From contig JAJEKV010000110.1 of the NCBI GenBank assembly GCA_021234155.1, positions 688,187 to 752,186 on the forward strand: a stretch of DNA of 64,000 bases, given 5' to 3'. A model generated the notes under the pieces. That model saw nothing but the letters and a program-made list of their open reading frames with translations. It was not told the DNA's origin and ran no database searches. Origin of the DNA: Isoetes taiwanensis (taxonomy: Eukaryota; Streptophyta; Lycopodiopsida; Isoetales; Isoetaceae). Shown piece after piece: positions 32,401-46,178 of this stretch (the stretch's first letter is position 1; the number at the start of each line of letters is the position of its first letter). A program made the translations under genes and the position numbers.

Positions 32401-35189
32401 GGATTTGAGTTGTAATTTTAATTGTAGTAATGGAAATTTCAATGGCATGCGAAGAGAATATGTATAAATATATGAATGTTACATTGGGTATCCCGATGGA
32501 CCCCTTTGTACGGCAAAAGTGGGGATTACCACATGTTTTGAAGGAGATACATTAGCAAAAGATTTTGTTCGATTGGAAGTCCGCCATCGTGATTGGTGAC
32601 ACGATCGATAGCATTGCTTCCTCGCCCTGATTCACGACAAAGATCACGCACAAGAGACCGCATAAACCACCACCATGATTGAGTTGCTTCTATTGTGGAG
32701 CTCGCTCTCGCGGTTCTCGCCATGGCGCACGCCAACACGAGCAAGAATGTTCTTTTGAAGATGGTCTTCAGCCTCTTGGTGCTCAGACTGCACCAAATGC
32801 TCGCTTGACGCATGTGGTGGAAGGAGCTGTCGATGTGAACCGCGATGCCTTCGCCACCGCTTGCTCGCTCTGCCTCTATGTATGTGACTATTCCCGGCCG
32901 TCCGCTGACTATTTCTCCTGCATACCCATATTGGTAAGAATTATGACTTTGCATCCCACGGCAACGAAGGTATCTAGTAGTGGAATGTCGGTCCTTCGAT
33001 CCAAACACAATGAGAGAGCATCGCGGCATTAGTAAAGTTGGGAGCCATGCTAGCATTTTAGGTTTTGTGTTCTGTTTTTGGGGATATTTGTTTTTTTATT
33101 CATATTTGTGCTGACTACAGCAGGCCAACCTCAGTTACCCATCCATCTCCTTTTTCTATTACTGAGGATGACCCCAGTTGCTACAGAAATAGGGGTATCT
33201 CAACAAAGAAAACTCCATTCATTCTGCCTCTAGCCATTCAGGACTTATGAACAAGGGTCAATTAGTATGTTTTAATGACCATGAAACATGTGGTATTCCA
33301 ATAGGAGATCATTTTGCTTCTATTGTTGGATATAATGGAAGTTTGAATGAGGCAAATGGCTTTGTCACTTCAATGTCACTTGAGCTTTGTGCAATTGTGC
33401 TAACAACATTTCTTAGCACATGTAACTCCATATAAAGTTGGATATGGCAAAGAATGCCCTAGTACGAGTCATGAGGTTGGAGGGTAGAATTACCTCAACA
33501 TACATGCTGTTTTCAAATTTTTATAGTGCTACAGGCTGAGAAGATGACAACTTAGTGACCAAAGTATGAGAGATGAAATTTTCAAGAAGTTTATCTGCTA
33601 CACATGCATAAATATATGCGTCTAGTGTGTTATCATCTTGGTGAGGATTCGCAGCCCTGGTTTTCAAGCTGTTGTTAGAATTTCACTTATCATGTCACAC
33701 TTGCGCCATCCCAAAATAATAAAAATTGATGTTTTGGATAGATCCTAAGAAGAAAAAATTCAAGTGTATAATTTTGCAATTAGGAAAAGAAGTTTTTCAA
33801 TCCCCTTGTTGTCGCTGACTCGTTTTTCCCCTCCTAAGGGGTTTTTAACCGTAGCAACCAGTTTGTCGCACTCGGTAATTTGGTCCCATAGGCCGATTGG
33901 CCTCCTCATGATCGATAAAAGAACCTTTTCTTTCCTTCCTTCCTTCCTTCCCACGTACACAATTATGCATAATTTAACTATGTTACTTCGCCAAAAAAAA
34001 AAAAGGAAAAAAGAAAGGGGACTTGAGAGTCAACATCTGGCATACAAATATGAATAAATTTATTGTTGATACCTTTACCATGCACAAGCCATTTTAAAGC
34101 AAGTGCTTTTCACACCCTATAAAGATATACAATAATAACAAAACTAACTTCTCGCCTACATACAAGCATTTGATAAGTAAATTTTGTCCTTTCTGTCCGA
34201 CATGATCAGTGTCTACTAATCTAAATGACAATCATTGTAGACGATCCAACAATGTCGTTTACATGAATTATTTGATAGTTTTCCTTTGCACCTCTTATGC
34301 TTCTATACGTTCTCACTAGTGTAGTTGCTAATAGAAATAACCAAATTAAATCCATAGGAATTGCCAAAGATGTGGACAAATGTTGCGTCCCTATGATCAC
34401 TTAAGATGGTAGAAGTTTGCAGGATATGGGATAAGTTTTGCCGCCTTGAGATCACAAAAGATGGCAAAAGTCTGCAGGATAGTTAAGACGTGACCTCATC
34501 ATGCTTCATACCTTTCTATCATTATAACAAAATGATGTCCATGATGCAATCACATTAGTCTAGAAAAAGACAATTTTATACATTGTCCAAGCCCCACATT
34601 ATATACAACTCCACCAAAATGTTCCTCAAAATTAGCAAATTAGAGTTCCCAACTATCTTTTAGGTCATGCAAGTTTTGAAACAAAACCTACTTGGTGTCA
34701 CTATGCTATGCAGGTCCTCTTGTGGTCTCAATTTTTGTCTCTTATGTTCAATGCTTGAACCAACGGTTTTGCTTTCTATTTTTTTTTTTATTAAGTGATT
34801 AGAGTTGGATATCACATCATCAATCCTATAAATGATAAAAATTATTGCACAAAATGATATTGCTCTAAAATTACCCGAAATGTTGGTAGTAGTTATCTTC
34901 TATCTTAATATTCTTATGCATTGTCTTCAAATGGTAAAAATTGACAATTCCTCCTCCTTTGCCTCTCGCATTCTCCCTCTCTTTCATTTCCTTTCTGTCT
35001 CCAAGCCTGCCCTATCCTTTGTCAAGGATAAGGTGGAATTGGAGAAGTTTGAAAGAAGGAAGAAATATGAGAGGGCCGGATAGATTTTGGAAAGACCATG
35101 AAATATGTAAGTTCACAAAAAAGAAAGACCATGAAATATGTGTTCTCCTCTTCCTGTTTAGTTTGATAGCATCTTTTACGCACTAGGAA
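32401..35189. other. Intergenic stretch without recognisable gene
   Basis: A 176-codon minus-strand frame at 32526-33056 has no domain I recognise and is Ser/Arg-rich; I do not treat it as a gene. A short plus-strand frame at 33247-33435 is likewise unassigned. A (TTCC)n tract lies at about 33931-33951, a poly-T run at about 34782-34791, and a direct repeat of AAAGACCATGAAATATGT at 35090-35107 and 35127-35143. Confidence 0.4.
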
Positions 35190-37162
35190 AAACTTCTATG
35201 GAAGGCGCTCGATGGGTTTGCCGAATGACGACATGGCGATGCATACCTTTTCCGCCATAACTTCGCGATCCGGAAGCTCGCTTTTGGTGTGTTCGCTCGC
35301 TGGAAAGCTTTGGCGCCGAGGGCTTCCATCATCAGGTGTGTTGTGGTGGGTTGCTTTTGCACAAGGCAGCCGGATCTGGTCTGATCACTTTCGGCCACCT
35401 CATCCTTGATGGTGACGAAAAGCAGCCTCTTCGCTTTCTTCCTCAAGTGGCCTTCAAGCCCCCGATAGGGACGAAGTCTCATGCCGCCAAAGGGACGCAA
35501 TGAGGAAAAGATCCGATGAAAGAGAGCTTGGTTCAAGAAGGTATGGATATCTCTCATATTGATTTTTTCCCTACTACCATCTCGGTGTTCCCCCTAATGG
35601 TAATAGAGCGATGTGCCAAGTTCGCCTTTGTCTCCCCGTTGGTGCTCCGATATTAGAATTCAAAGTGATAGTGCTTCTATCCCCCCAGCCCCACAAGCTA
35701 GGCTTCCGCCTCAGATTACCATGGAGGTCCGGGAAATTCAAAGACTAGGTAACTGTGGAACACTTTAGTGATTGATTAAGAAAGATTTGTCTTTTCCGCT
35801 ATTTCTTCTTCAAGGTGTTTCGTGAGCTATTGATTTGATGATTCATGAAAATAAAAGAGATATTGATCCTTATTGGGCGAAGCTTCAGCACGTGGAGGCA
35901 CAACTTGACTTTTCTTTACCACCAAGGAGGTGTTCTATGAACCCCGAGGTATGTAGAGACACCCTTAAAGCTTCCGATATCATGTGGTAGAAATTGATCA
36001 TGATCTTCATAAGAAGTGTATTGGTAATTTGATGTCATTTGAGTTGTGGGCCTATACCGGTGTTTATTTGGATGTTAGAAAGCTTGGATAATCGGGTTAA
36101 TGTGTCATCTTCAAGAATTGACTTCCCTCGGCTATCGCATTGAAAATGTTAGATAAAAACTTTTTCTTGATTGTTTTTGATGATGCCGATGTAGCGATCG
36201 GGCTGGTGGCACGAGGGGTTGATCCTATGTGGAGTGATTATATATTGTATCAGTCTTATTCTCCGTGTTTTAATCCTAACATGCTCAATGCTTTGAAAAA
36301 TGCCTTGTCGGCTCTCAATCTCCAATCTTCCTCCCTGACTTGTTGGGTCCCCGAAGTTCCTCGTTAACATTGCTAATGGTTTGGGCACCCATTTGGCCCA
36401 TTCCATTGTTGATGGGGCAAAGATCCTGCGGTGTCACTTCCCCTTGGTCATGCTTTGCCCGAAATCAGTTGTAATTAAAAGTGGCCCCATGTTTCTTAAG
36501 TTTTGACTTGAAATTGCTTAATGGTCTCGGGCCTTGCTCTTATTTCCTCAACTAGCAATGTTTGCAAACTTTCGAGCTAAGAGGGATCATCCCCCGTTGC
36601 TCTTCCCCACATGTCCATACCCCCATCGCCACTCTTCCCCGCTTCTATCCCCAATACTTCTACAATCGCCTGTTCTCCCTTTCTCCTTCTCACCCCCTTG
36701 TGCAAATCCAAGAAATGTGGCGACCGGTGTTCCTTCCCCTTTTTTTGATGATGCCGCTACAGCCTAAATTGCATTCGATTCAAATAGAACAAGAACGGCA
36801 AGAACGAAGTTCAAGCAGATGGACAAAAGTGAGTTTGAAAAAGTCGCAAGGAACAAATATGCTTACTTTGTTTCAGGTTGTCACTTCCACGTAAGAGGCA
36901 AATGGGAGGGTTGAGCTGAGCGGCTCTCCCTCACCACTTGAGTCTCATGGTGAAGCTGCACAAAAATATGGGGAGGATAGAGCAGAGAGGAGGCTCTCCT
37001 CCGCCAAGAATTGCAAAGGCACAATGGAAGGGTGGAAACAGAGAGGAGGCTCCCCCTACCACTTTCTAGGACTTGCTGGGCGATCTCCCAAGAATATCAT
37101 GGACCGATGTGGTAGACATGCAAAATAGTGAGTATGGAAGTGGAACATCCCAATTCAAGATT

Positions 37163-37700
37163 ATGAATATTGTGTCATGGAATGTTCGGGGCATTGCTTC
37201 TTCCCCAGTAAAAAAGAAGCACCTTTATTTATCTAAATTTCCTATGGATTTTGTTGCCTTCAAGAACACAAGTGTCAAGAGGTGATGTACACAAGTCGGC
37301 TTCCATTCTAGGTCGTGAGTACAATGTTTTGGTGGCGGCAAATGACTCATCTAAAGTCGGGTTCTCAACGCTTGGAGGTCTTCTATTGATGTGACATTTA
37401 CCTCGCACTCGATAAGTTTGGTCACCGGATTATTGTTAAAATGGCGTGATAAGGGTCGAATGGGGTATTGTAAATGTTTATGCTCATAATCAACCGGGTC
37501 AAAGGGGTTCTTTTATGGGCTTTTTGAGGAGTAAGGTGCTTAGACTTGGAAGTAATGTTGCTTGGTTTATGGTTGGTGACTTTAATATGGTAGAAGCGTA
37601 GTTGATAGATGTGGTCGGGGATCACAAGTAATCCAAGGATTTGAGAGGAACAAAGGGCACGCTTCCCGGGAGTGTAGATGGGCGAAATTGATGGGGACCA
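37163..37700 (+). pseudogene. LINE endonuclease (EEP family), N-terminus
   Basis: MNIVSWNVRGIASSPVKKKH matches the first strand of LINE apurinic-type endonucleases (N-x-x-S-W-N-x-R-G). It nicks target DNA to prime reverse transcription. The frame is lost near 37280; later, about 37545-37600, the sequence still shows VGDFNMV in another frame. Confidence 0.7.
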
Positions 37701-38619
37701 CCATACACATGGTGTAATGGTTGGACGGGTTATGGTAGAGCCTATGCGCCATGATCGTGGGCTATTATAATGTTATTGCTGCCGGCTTTGGTACTTCCTT
37801 TCACAGACTAATCTATTGATAGTTCCGCTTCGCATCACAACCCACAATGGTTTTCTCTCACACTGCAAATAATAGAAGGCCCACCAAAACATTTTTCAAG
37901 CTCAATACCGCCATATGAAGAACTAAGAGTTTAAAACAGTCGAAAGATGCGGGTCACAGCATTCGCTTCATCCGGGGGATGTCGGGGTTGTAGCCGCCAT
38001 GGCGGGCGGCCAAAAACCTTTGCTAAGGAATGGGGTCATCGTAAAGTGGTTGAGGCCGAGGTCATTTGACAGCCTTTATATCGAGTTACAAATATGCAGA
38101 GCTCACATTCCTTCTTTTCCGGGCATTAGAGAGAAACAGATCTTACAAGAAATTAAAGATATTGAGATCAAGTGCAGTTACGGAGCGGTTGAAGGCTGGT
38201 TTGCAATGGTTTAAGTCCGGTGATAGGTGTTCTCATTTTTTTTAGGGCGGCAAAAAACGGAGGAGGATGGCTACTTCTATTAACTCTCTTTACCTCCCGA
38301 TGGCTCGAGGTTTTCGATCCTGCACTTAAAGCAAAGACCTACATAATCATTTTGCAAGATTCTTTGCTCGACATCGCTACCATTTCAGGAGGACATGCAA
38401 TCAGTCGTGGTTAACTAAAGTGCATTCTATTGTTTCAGCAGAGCAACGCTCAATTTTAGAGACAAATATCACTAGAGACTATCTAGGCTAGCTGCTCATT
38501 TATTGAGAAAGGAAAATGTCCGTGTCTTGACGGTTTTCCAAGAGATTTTTCAAGAATATTGGGAGTGGATTGAGATGATATATATAATGCATTTTGTGAA
38601 TTTAGAAGATACGTAAGTT

Positions 38620-39780
38620 TGGACAAAAAAATTTTAACACAAAAAGCTATTTCCTCATTCCCAAGTGTAAAAGAGCCCAAGACCATTTCGATTACGCCCT
38701 ATAACATTGTTTCTACGCTGTATAAGATCTTTGCTAAAGCCCGCAGAGAAGTTGTGTGTTGTTCTTGTTGAGTCAATTTCGTCCACCCAAACCGGTTCTT
38801 GCCCTGAAGGTGTATTCTTGATAATGTTGCAAATGCCTATGAAGGTATGTATTGGGCAAGGCTAAAGGCCCATCGTGATTGTGTATCTCTCAAACTTGAC
38901 TTTGCCAAGGCATATGACAAAGGTGGATTGGGGTTTTTAGAGAAGTGTTTATTGGCTTTAGGGTTTGGTATCCCATTCACAAGAGATGTCATGAAGTTGC
39001 ATACTTCAGCAAGATCTACAAGATTTTCCAGGAGAGCCCTCCCATGTCTTTCCCCGCCGGTAGAGGAGTTCGCCAAGGTTGCCCCTTGGCTCCATTGCTT
39101 TTACAATAGTGGCGTAGGTGCTTTCACAATTATTTTCTAGTGTCACAGGATGATGTGATCGGGGTCTTCCTATGGAAAATGGCTCAAGAAATTATTAATC
39201 AAGATGATGATACCTTTCTATTTTGAAAGCGATGTCGATAATCTCCAAAATGCAAAGCTTCCTTTTGACACATTTTCCTTAGCCTCCTCGAGTTTTGGTC
39301 GGGTTGGCAAAAGTGTTCTCGCTTTAGGACTCTAGATGATGAAGTCCCACCATGTGTTCTTTGCTTTTACCCCCGAAGGTGTTGCCTCATGGGAAGGCAC
39401 CCAAGCTTTTTGGTATCCCAAAGGGTATCTTCATGTTTCAACTTCGATGCTTGGGATGTTATAATCGAGGGGTTGCGAGGCACCTTTTTGGTGGGATACC
39501 TGGCTAAGCTATCTATGCCCGAAGGGTAACAGCTTGCTAAGCATGTCCTAAGCAACACACATGTCTATATGGCTTCCGCTTCTTCTTGCTTCCCACCCAA
39601 AGTTTCAGAGATTGTGGGTGTTGTTAGAAACTTTATCCGGGTGGAAATGAAGGTGGGCAAAGGGTGAAGGTTCCATGGTCTAAGTGTATAAAACCTAAGT
39701 CTCACCGGAGGTTTGGGCATGACAGATTTCCATTTGCGTAGTAAGGTTATGATCTCAAAATTCATTTGGCTAGCTTCGTA
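38620..39780 (+). pseudogene. LINE reverse transcriptase
   Basis: Contains NVVYKIFAK-like residues, CILDNVANAYEGMYWARLKA, LDFAKAYD (first catalytic Asp), FPAGRGVRQGCPLAPL-like residues near 39050-39095 in another frame, and DDDTFLF where (Y/F)ADD is expected. This is the domain order of plant L1-type LINEs. At least five frame changes. Confidence 0.8.
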
Positions 39781-40155
39781 GGTAAGGATGATTCTCCCCG
39801 GTTACGTGCTTATTGCACAAAGCTCTTACCCATCAGATCCCTTTGGTAAAGTCACACCAAACCCGTTTCTTCCATGGAGTTTATTTATGAGTTGGCGCCT
39901 TATCATAATGCTTCTCCATTCTTAAAGGGATTGTTAGATTCCCGCGCACATACCAAAACTTTATTTCACATCAGCCCAACCGGCAGGTACGCTTGATCCG
40001 CACCTTGTTGGTGGATCCTCTGTAGACAATCAACCTCTTTGCTTTACAAAGGCACCCATTGACTCAAAGACGCTTGGAAAAGTGTTGAATCTTAACTATT
40101 GCAAAGATGGTATGACTCAGGCCGGCCGCTTTCACATTCCAGGCGCCGCTTAAAG

Positions 40156-40177
40156 TTTTTTTTTTTTTTTTTTTTTT
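40156..40177 (-). repeat. Poly-T tract: poly-A tail of the minus-strand LINE
   Basis: 22 uninterrupted T on the plus strand at the junction of the two LINEs. It fits the 3' tail of an element that runs to the right on the minus strand. Confidence 0.7.
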
Positions 40178-43100
40178 GTAAGATAAATTTATATTCTTAT
40201 AGGAAGAATTACATCAAAGATCCCGCAAGGATCAAATAACCTTGAAGTACAAAAGATCCCATGTGATCAAATATAATATTTGAAGCTTGGTAATTTATAC
40301 TTTTCCTCAAACCTCTTCTTCCAAAATAACTAGTACTACAGATCAAATCAACATCTTCCCAAATTAGAGGAATACTACAGAGAGAAAAATAAATTTTCCA
40401 CAAGCTACAAATATACCTTTGAGTGCTCTATGAACCACCTCTTATGAGAGAAGAGACGAACCGAAAAGGCATGAAGAAAATGATGAGCAATCTCCCTCAA
40501 GATTGCTCAAGGGAAGCCAACCTCAGCCCAACTAACCTATTCGCAAATTTATCAATACCGATTGTACCAGAATATATGCTACCGCCTAGAATGAACCATC
40601 GGAAATGCCGCATTGTTCGATATGAAGCAATCACCCGTATAGACCCTTCAAAGTCCACCAACCGTATTCTCCCTAAAGTTCCGCTCAAGATATATAGGCT
40701 TCCCTCCCCGCCAATAAAATTCTAGCTTTCCTCAAAATCTCAAACCAATAAAATCATCCGCATTGAAGATCCCGCCCGATCTCATCAAAAATCAAGACAA
40801 AGCACTTATTCTCCTTCTTTTCTTCAAGAAAATCCCCAAACCTTCGGGCTTAGTAGGAAAGAGCAAGAGGAAGGAAAAGCTTCCGCATTATGCAATTTAG
40901 GAAAGAATATACCGCCAATTATCTAGAAATTCTGAAGCATCTTTCTCATAGCCTCCGTGATCTTAATTGCTCAACCTTTATAGGCAATCCGAGCCATTTC
41001 TGTGCATTGTGAGATCTAAAATACTTTCAGCATAGCCTGAAGAAGAAATCAAGTTTTGATCATTGAAAATGGTAAGCCCAACAGAATCTAGCAAGGGGTC
41101 AAGTCGCTACCCCACTGCAGGTATAAATCGTAGCATCAGCTCACAGGTCCCATGCCTCTGCCTTTGAGTACCTTTTGTATGGCGATGGCCGACCATTTCG
41201 TTTAAATTTAATGAATATCTCTTGCTCCGCAGAAAGAGTGGAGAACTCACATCCGAATCATATGCCACCTCTAACTCTCTCTCTCACCGCCCAACTTTAT
41301 AAGCTCTCCCACCCAGACCAAAAACAATACTAATAATTAGATTTCTAGCAAAGAATCTATGTGATCCTTGAATTTGCCAATGCATGCCATTCCTTGTCAT
41401 AACCCAGCTTGCCGGGCGAAAGTAATGGCCGAGTCTATTAAAATGCGAAAGATCTCGCTTTTTAACCATGTCAAGTTCGATTCTTCTTTCTATAAAGTAC
41501 TCCCATTTCGCGGAGCCCATATGGCCTGAACATAAGGATCTCCTCCATTTAAAAACTGCTGTCGACCAGAATAGGAATAACATATTTGATTCTCTGTGGA
41601 CTCTTTGCTTACCCTCCGAAAGCAAGTATTTCAAACTCCGATGCAAGATCAAAAATTAAAGTCTTAACTTTGTTTGTCAGATAATTCTTCCACCAGAAAG
41701 CACATATAGCAAGCCATTTTTTTCTCCGCAGCCAGAGTTGTGTAGTTTTGATGCTTCAACATTTATAGATATCCCTTACAGAGTATATTTCTTACCCTTT
41801 AAGTGCCACCGATTTGAACTTTCACAATTCTTCATACCCCCACTTTATCCATAATGAGCTCATAAATTTCCTTATCTAACCGTGAGCCTTCGCGGAGTAA
41901 GTGATATTTCCTCCCAATCCTTCCAGTACCCTCCTTTTCTCAAGTCTTCAATTTTCCCGATCCCCGCTTTATGCCATTGCATGTACTTTTTGTGGGTGTT
42001 TAAGAGCCAGTACTATTGTTACCGGTGGTATTACCTCGCTGTGATGCCAAAAGAAGTGGATATCCTTGCATCTCAGACAAATGATTGGGGCCCGTATATA
42101 CAAGTACCGTATTCCATGCTTCAAACATTCTCCTTAGCACAATGGAAGTATTTGGGCATGGAGTGAATTGAAAGAAAAGCTGAACTGGAAGTTCATGTCT
42201 TAGAGTGTGATCACACCGTGGGTAAGATTCCCTGCCCCAATATCTTATCAATTCTATGGCCGGGATGGTGAGGAGTTGTGGATGGCCCTCCGTCATTTTG
42301 GCAAAGAAGTGCTTGAGCTTGAATAAATAGGTCTTTTGCAACTAAGCCCCTCTTTCTTCTAGGTTTGTTGAGATCTCCCCAGCAAAACCTTGTGAACTCC
42401 TTGCCAAATAACCGCTAATTGCTGCCCTCAATCTTGTTGTAAGAAGCTTTATCTCCAAACAATTTAGATTTCAACACACAAAATAACAAGCTCGGGCAAC
42501 ACTTGGAGCCTGAATCAAGAACATAGCTATATGTAACTTTAAAATCCATGGCCTTTTCTTCCGGCCCTCACAGGTTTCACTCACGAACACAACTAAGGAT
42601 AAAAAATACAAGCTTGAAAATTAGAAATTACAACAAAAAAAGAAAATGACGTAGGTTTAATAGAACAAATAGAGCTCTGTTTGCAGACAAAATCAAGCCT
42701 AGAGATTAGTTTATAAGCAAAGATCAAGTACCTCGGCCATAAACCAAACGAAACCACCATCATAAATCGCACAGAGGCCCAAATCGACCACCCACGGATC
42801 TCCTCCTTCCCGCCTTGCCCCTTCACGCCAAATCGGCATGGCTTTCGATCAAGATGAGAATTCGACCGTAGACTCGGCCACTCACCCCAAATAAAACCCT
42901 AAACGCTCACGCAATTGGTCCATACGCGGACCATTAGGTGAATCCCTTTGGGCTTAACAACAGCCCCTAAACAAGCTCCTACATCTCCCCGCCATAGGGA
43001 AGAGCGCGCATGCTAAGAACCCCTCGCAGAAATGAGCATGCAGCACATACCTCTCAGAAATCAGCTGGATCCCTTCCAAAGTCCCACCATCGTGCAAAGC

Positions 43101-43470
43101 AAGGGGACACCATAGATGCTGCATACGCCACGCTTCTAGCCGCCTCAAGAACACCGACGAACTTGTGTCCCTCCTTTCAGCCGTAAGGGTCTTCACATCG
43201 GGGCCTCGCACTTTTTAACCTGCTCCGTGAGCAACAAACACCGCAACACCGCATCTTCCTTAACGCCATCATCGGCCAAGCAATACGCCAACCTTTCTCC
43301 AACTCCCTCGATAGAGACTATGCAACTTCCCGCCCTGCATTAATAACGCTGCCTACCCAAAGACCTTTGGCAAAGCCGCCCCCTCGCCAACGAGCGCCAC
43401 CATACCGCATATACCCTTCGAGATGAAAAGGTATCAAGCCACAACTCCCCTGCACTGGCCGAAATCAAGA

Positions 43471-44257
43471 TCAGCCGAAGTTTGGATGTTCAAACGGGAA
43501 CACCGGCCCTAGAGGGTCGAGAGGCAACCGCACTCGACCGGACAAAACCCGAGGGTAACGACGTAAAATGGAGGTAGCCAGGTTACTCGGGCTAAAGAAA
43601 GAGGGCACACTATCCGGCCATGGGGAAGCATAGCACCGATCATACCGCGACACGCCCGCCCGCACTAATCTGCCATTACAATAGGTGAAAGACAAGTCCC
43701 TGTGGACCCTCAACCAAGGCCAACCTCAACAAACGAGACTAGTGGTCCCTCCTCAAACCCATGCACAACTGGTTCTGCAATCCAGCCGATCCTCTACCGG
43801 GCCTACCATATTAAAGTCCCCTAACAAAGAACTAAGCTACAAGAACCCACCAAGGGCTCGCAGAACTTATTCCTGACTGTGGCCCATAAAGCACTCACCG
43901 AGAAGGCTGATTAGGGGCATAAACATTAACAATCCCCCACTCTGCCCCCTCCCTCCAACCACTTAATTATTGCCCACTGACCAAACATGTCTGTTGCAGA
44001 GCACGGACCTCGCACATCCATCCTCCAAGCAATAAGAGTACCCCCACTAGTCCGGGCCGTAAAGAAGAAGCAATGGAGCCAAACCGCTTACCAACCATAT
44101 TCCATGAGCTCGACATATCACCCCCTCGGTGGACACTTATGCTCCTGAATACAAACAATATCAGACGCAACCGCCAAAGTGCTAAAGAAACACGGCCCCT
44201 CTTACTACTAGAGGACCGTGACTTCGTGATATTCCAACCGAGGATCAACCTATTCAT
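43471..44257 (-). pseudogene. LINE endonuclease (minus strand)
   Basis: The frame at 43967-44257 and the frame at 43471-43713 are parts of one EEP endonuclease. The second ends in LRVHRDLSFTYCNGRLVRAG and VSRYDRCYASPWPDS, the region before the S-D-H box. They are separated by frame changes. Confidence 0.6.
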
Positions 44258-44482
44258 CTCGGAGGAGAAGTGTCCAGCCCCATATGCCTACCCACCAGGC
44301 CATCAGCCCACTCCACAAGAGTCATCATCTAGGAGCTGTGAGGATTAATCACAAAGAATGTGACCCATACTGTTTCTTAGACGTGATATTTCCACTTCCA
44401 ACACGTGTTGGAAGTCCCCTGGCACCTCCATAGAGTCATGGGCTACACTAGTCTCTACCTCCAACCGGCTGCTCCAGCCACC

Positions 44483-45268
44483 TCATGCTTCAAGACATAC
44501 CGCTATCGGACATCCCTCTCGCAGGATCACCAGCCCCTCCCACAACCCCGTCCTCAGCCTAGCCACAACCAAATCATCCGAGCCCCTCCCCAGCCACCAC
44601 GCCCCTAGCCCCGCCATCCAATGGGGCCCAAAGAACAAGCCCGCCCCAGCCTCGCCTGCCCCACACCACCTCTCCCAACCACACCACTCGTCCAACTCCA
44701 CTCTCATCGCATTCACGGAAGTCCTCTCCGCCTGCCTCAGAACAGAGGAATCTCGGGCCCCTGCATAAGCACCCGCAACCCCTACCACATCATCAGCACC
44801 AGCAGGATCATCAACAGGGTCAGATGGTAGCACAATAGATGGAAACATCCGCCGGATCTCAGGGCCATTCAAAAGCTTCAATCGGAAGAGAAAATGCCAG
44901 GGACCACTACGCACTGGAAGAGAAGCGGGCACAAAGCAAAGCAGGCAGAAAGCAACACGCATCTTGGGGACCGTATATAACAGAATGAGCCAAATATACA
45001 CCCGTGCCATTAGCCATAGAAACCAAGAAATCGTGCACCATCGATCAGAGGAAGATCCGGAACTGAACCAACACGGGATTTTAACCGTTGTCAAAGAACT
45101 AGTGGACATTGCCAGAGTATAATACTGATACAACATATATGATTCACCCAAAGTATCCACCCCCCGACTAGCCAATTGCCGCACGGAAGACTCAGCCTCA
45201 AACATGATTATGAAGAAATTATTTGGTAGGAATTTCAGAGATCGACACTGGCAAACCAACTCGCCCAA
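44483..45268 (-). pseudogene. LINE ORF1 (DUF4283-like)
   Basis: 261 codons without a stop, starting MGELVCQCRSLKFLPNNFFI. The N-terminal half fits the DUF4283 nucleic-acid-binding domain of plant LINE ORF1. The second half is Gly/Ala/Arg-rich in this frame and may be a shifted reading of the Pro-rich tail. Its left neighbour on the minus strand is the endonuclease, as expected. Confidence 0.6.
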
Positions 45269-46178
45269 ATGTCCTAAGCAAGCAAGAGCTAAACCTCCTC
45301 GTGTCCAATATATAACCCGTGAAGTAGCCCAATACCGTAAAATGAAACTAGATTCTCAATGGTCCGAACATGCCCGATATGATCAATATCTATCCATGGA
45401 GTCTCCGAAGAGCCCAAGCAGTCAACAGAGTGATGATCCTCCACAAATTTCGTAGAGCTCTTGAACACGGGCAGCCCTACACCGGAGCCTTCCGCTTGAT
45501 CCAATCTGAAAACCATATCGAAAGGATGCGAAAGCAAGCTGTCATTGTTCGCCAGGCCGGGCGACAGAGTTAGGGGCCGCCCTGGCATCCCCGAGAGGTA
45601 TCCAGGGGAACCCTGTGAGGCATATCAGCCTATATGCACCCTAGAAGAGGGTGCATCACCAGCAAGCGATCCCTTCCCAAGCGCAGGGGAAGAGGGCATC
45701 ACAGATCCAGTTTCCAAAGGGGGCATGCTTGATGGAATCAAGACCGGAGTCTCCAAAACGCAATCTATTGGGATCTCAGAATTATATTGAGAGGAAGAAC
45801 AATCCACATACCTCTCAACCGAAGGGGATTCCAAGAGCTCCCTCATCTCTGCCACCAATTGCATGCCACTTCCTACAGCTCAGGCTCTTCATGCATGCCG
45901 AGACCCCGCGCCCCTTCCCCTTTGCTGGAGGATTCTTTTCCTCGCCATATCCCTTTGGTTTCAGCCCCAAGCCATGAGGCTCAATCGACTCCCATCACTG
46001 CCCGGCAGAGCTATGACATCCGCATTCCCCGGAAATCACCAAGCTTGCAGCAACAAGCACCAATGGTTGAGTCAGATTAAGGAGGCCCCATGCCATTAGA
46101 TTCCCCTCGTCGAGAGCTTTCCAACAACTGGTAATTTGCCATTGTTTCAATGCCATTATAGCCAATGTAGTCGAAAAT

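Larger units (their letters stand above)
35190..40153 (+). mobile_element. LINE (non-LTR retrotransposon), plus strand, broken
   Basis: Order of parts: an ORF1-like frame with FFLIVFDDADVAIGLVARGV (about 36149-36210), as in plant LINE ORF1 (DUF4283); the endonuclease start MNIVSWNVRGIA at 37163; reverse transcriptase from about 38690 (YNIVSTLYKIFAK, LKLDFAKAYDKGGLGFLEK near 38891-38945) with the catalytic box read as QDDDTFLF near 39201; then GGLGMTDFHLRSKVMISKFI after 39700. Many stops and shifts. No poly-A tail of its own is seen; it ends against the poly-T of the next element, so its 3' end is probably lost. The left border is approximate. Confidence 0.8.
40156..46100 (-). mobile_element. 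LINE material, minus strand, RT not found
   Basis: On the minus strand, right to left: an ORF1 frame (44483-45268) with PNNFFIIMFEAESSVRQLAS, SYMLYQYYTLAMS and IPCWFSSGSSSDRWC, similar in arrangement to the ORF1 of the plus-strand LINE; endonuclease pieces (43471-44257) with GGDMSSSWNMVGKRF and, in another frame, GIVNVYAPNQPS; and a frame at 42000-42341 with KLKHFFAKMTEGHPQ that may be the zinc-finger end (zf-RVT). The RT core was not found between 41650 and 43200. This may be one deleted element or two fragments. The right border is approximate. Confidence 0.6.

Noticed and set aside
32526-33056. 176-codon minus-strand frame as a gene.
   Set aside because: No known domain, Arg/Ser-rich composition of a GC-richer stretch, and no splice partner; likely a chance frame.
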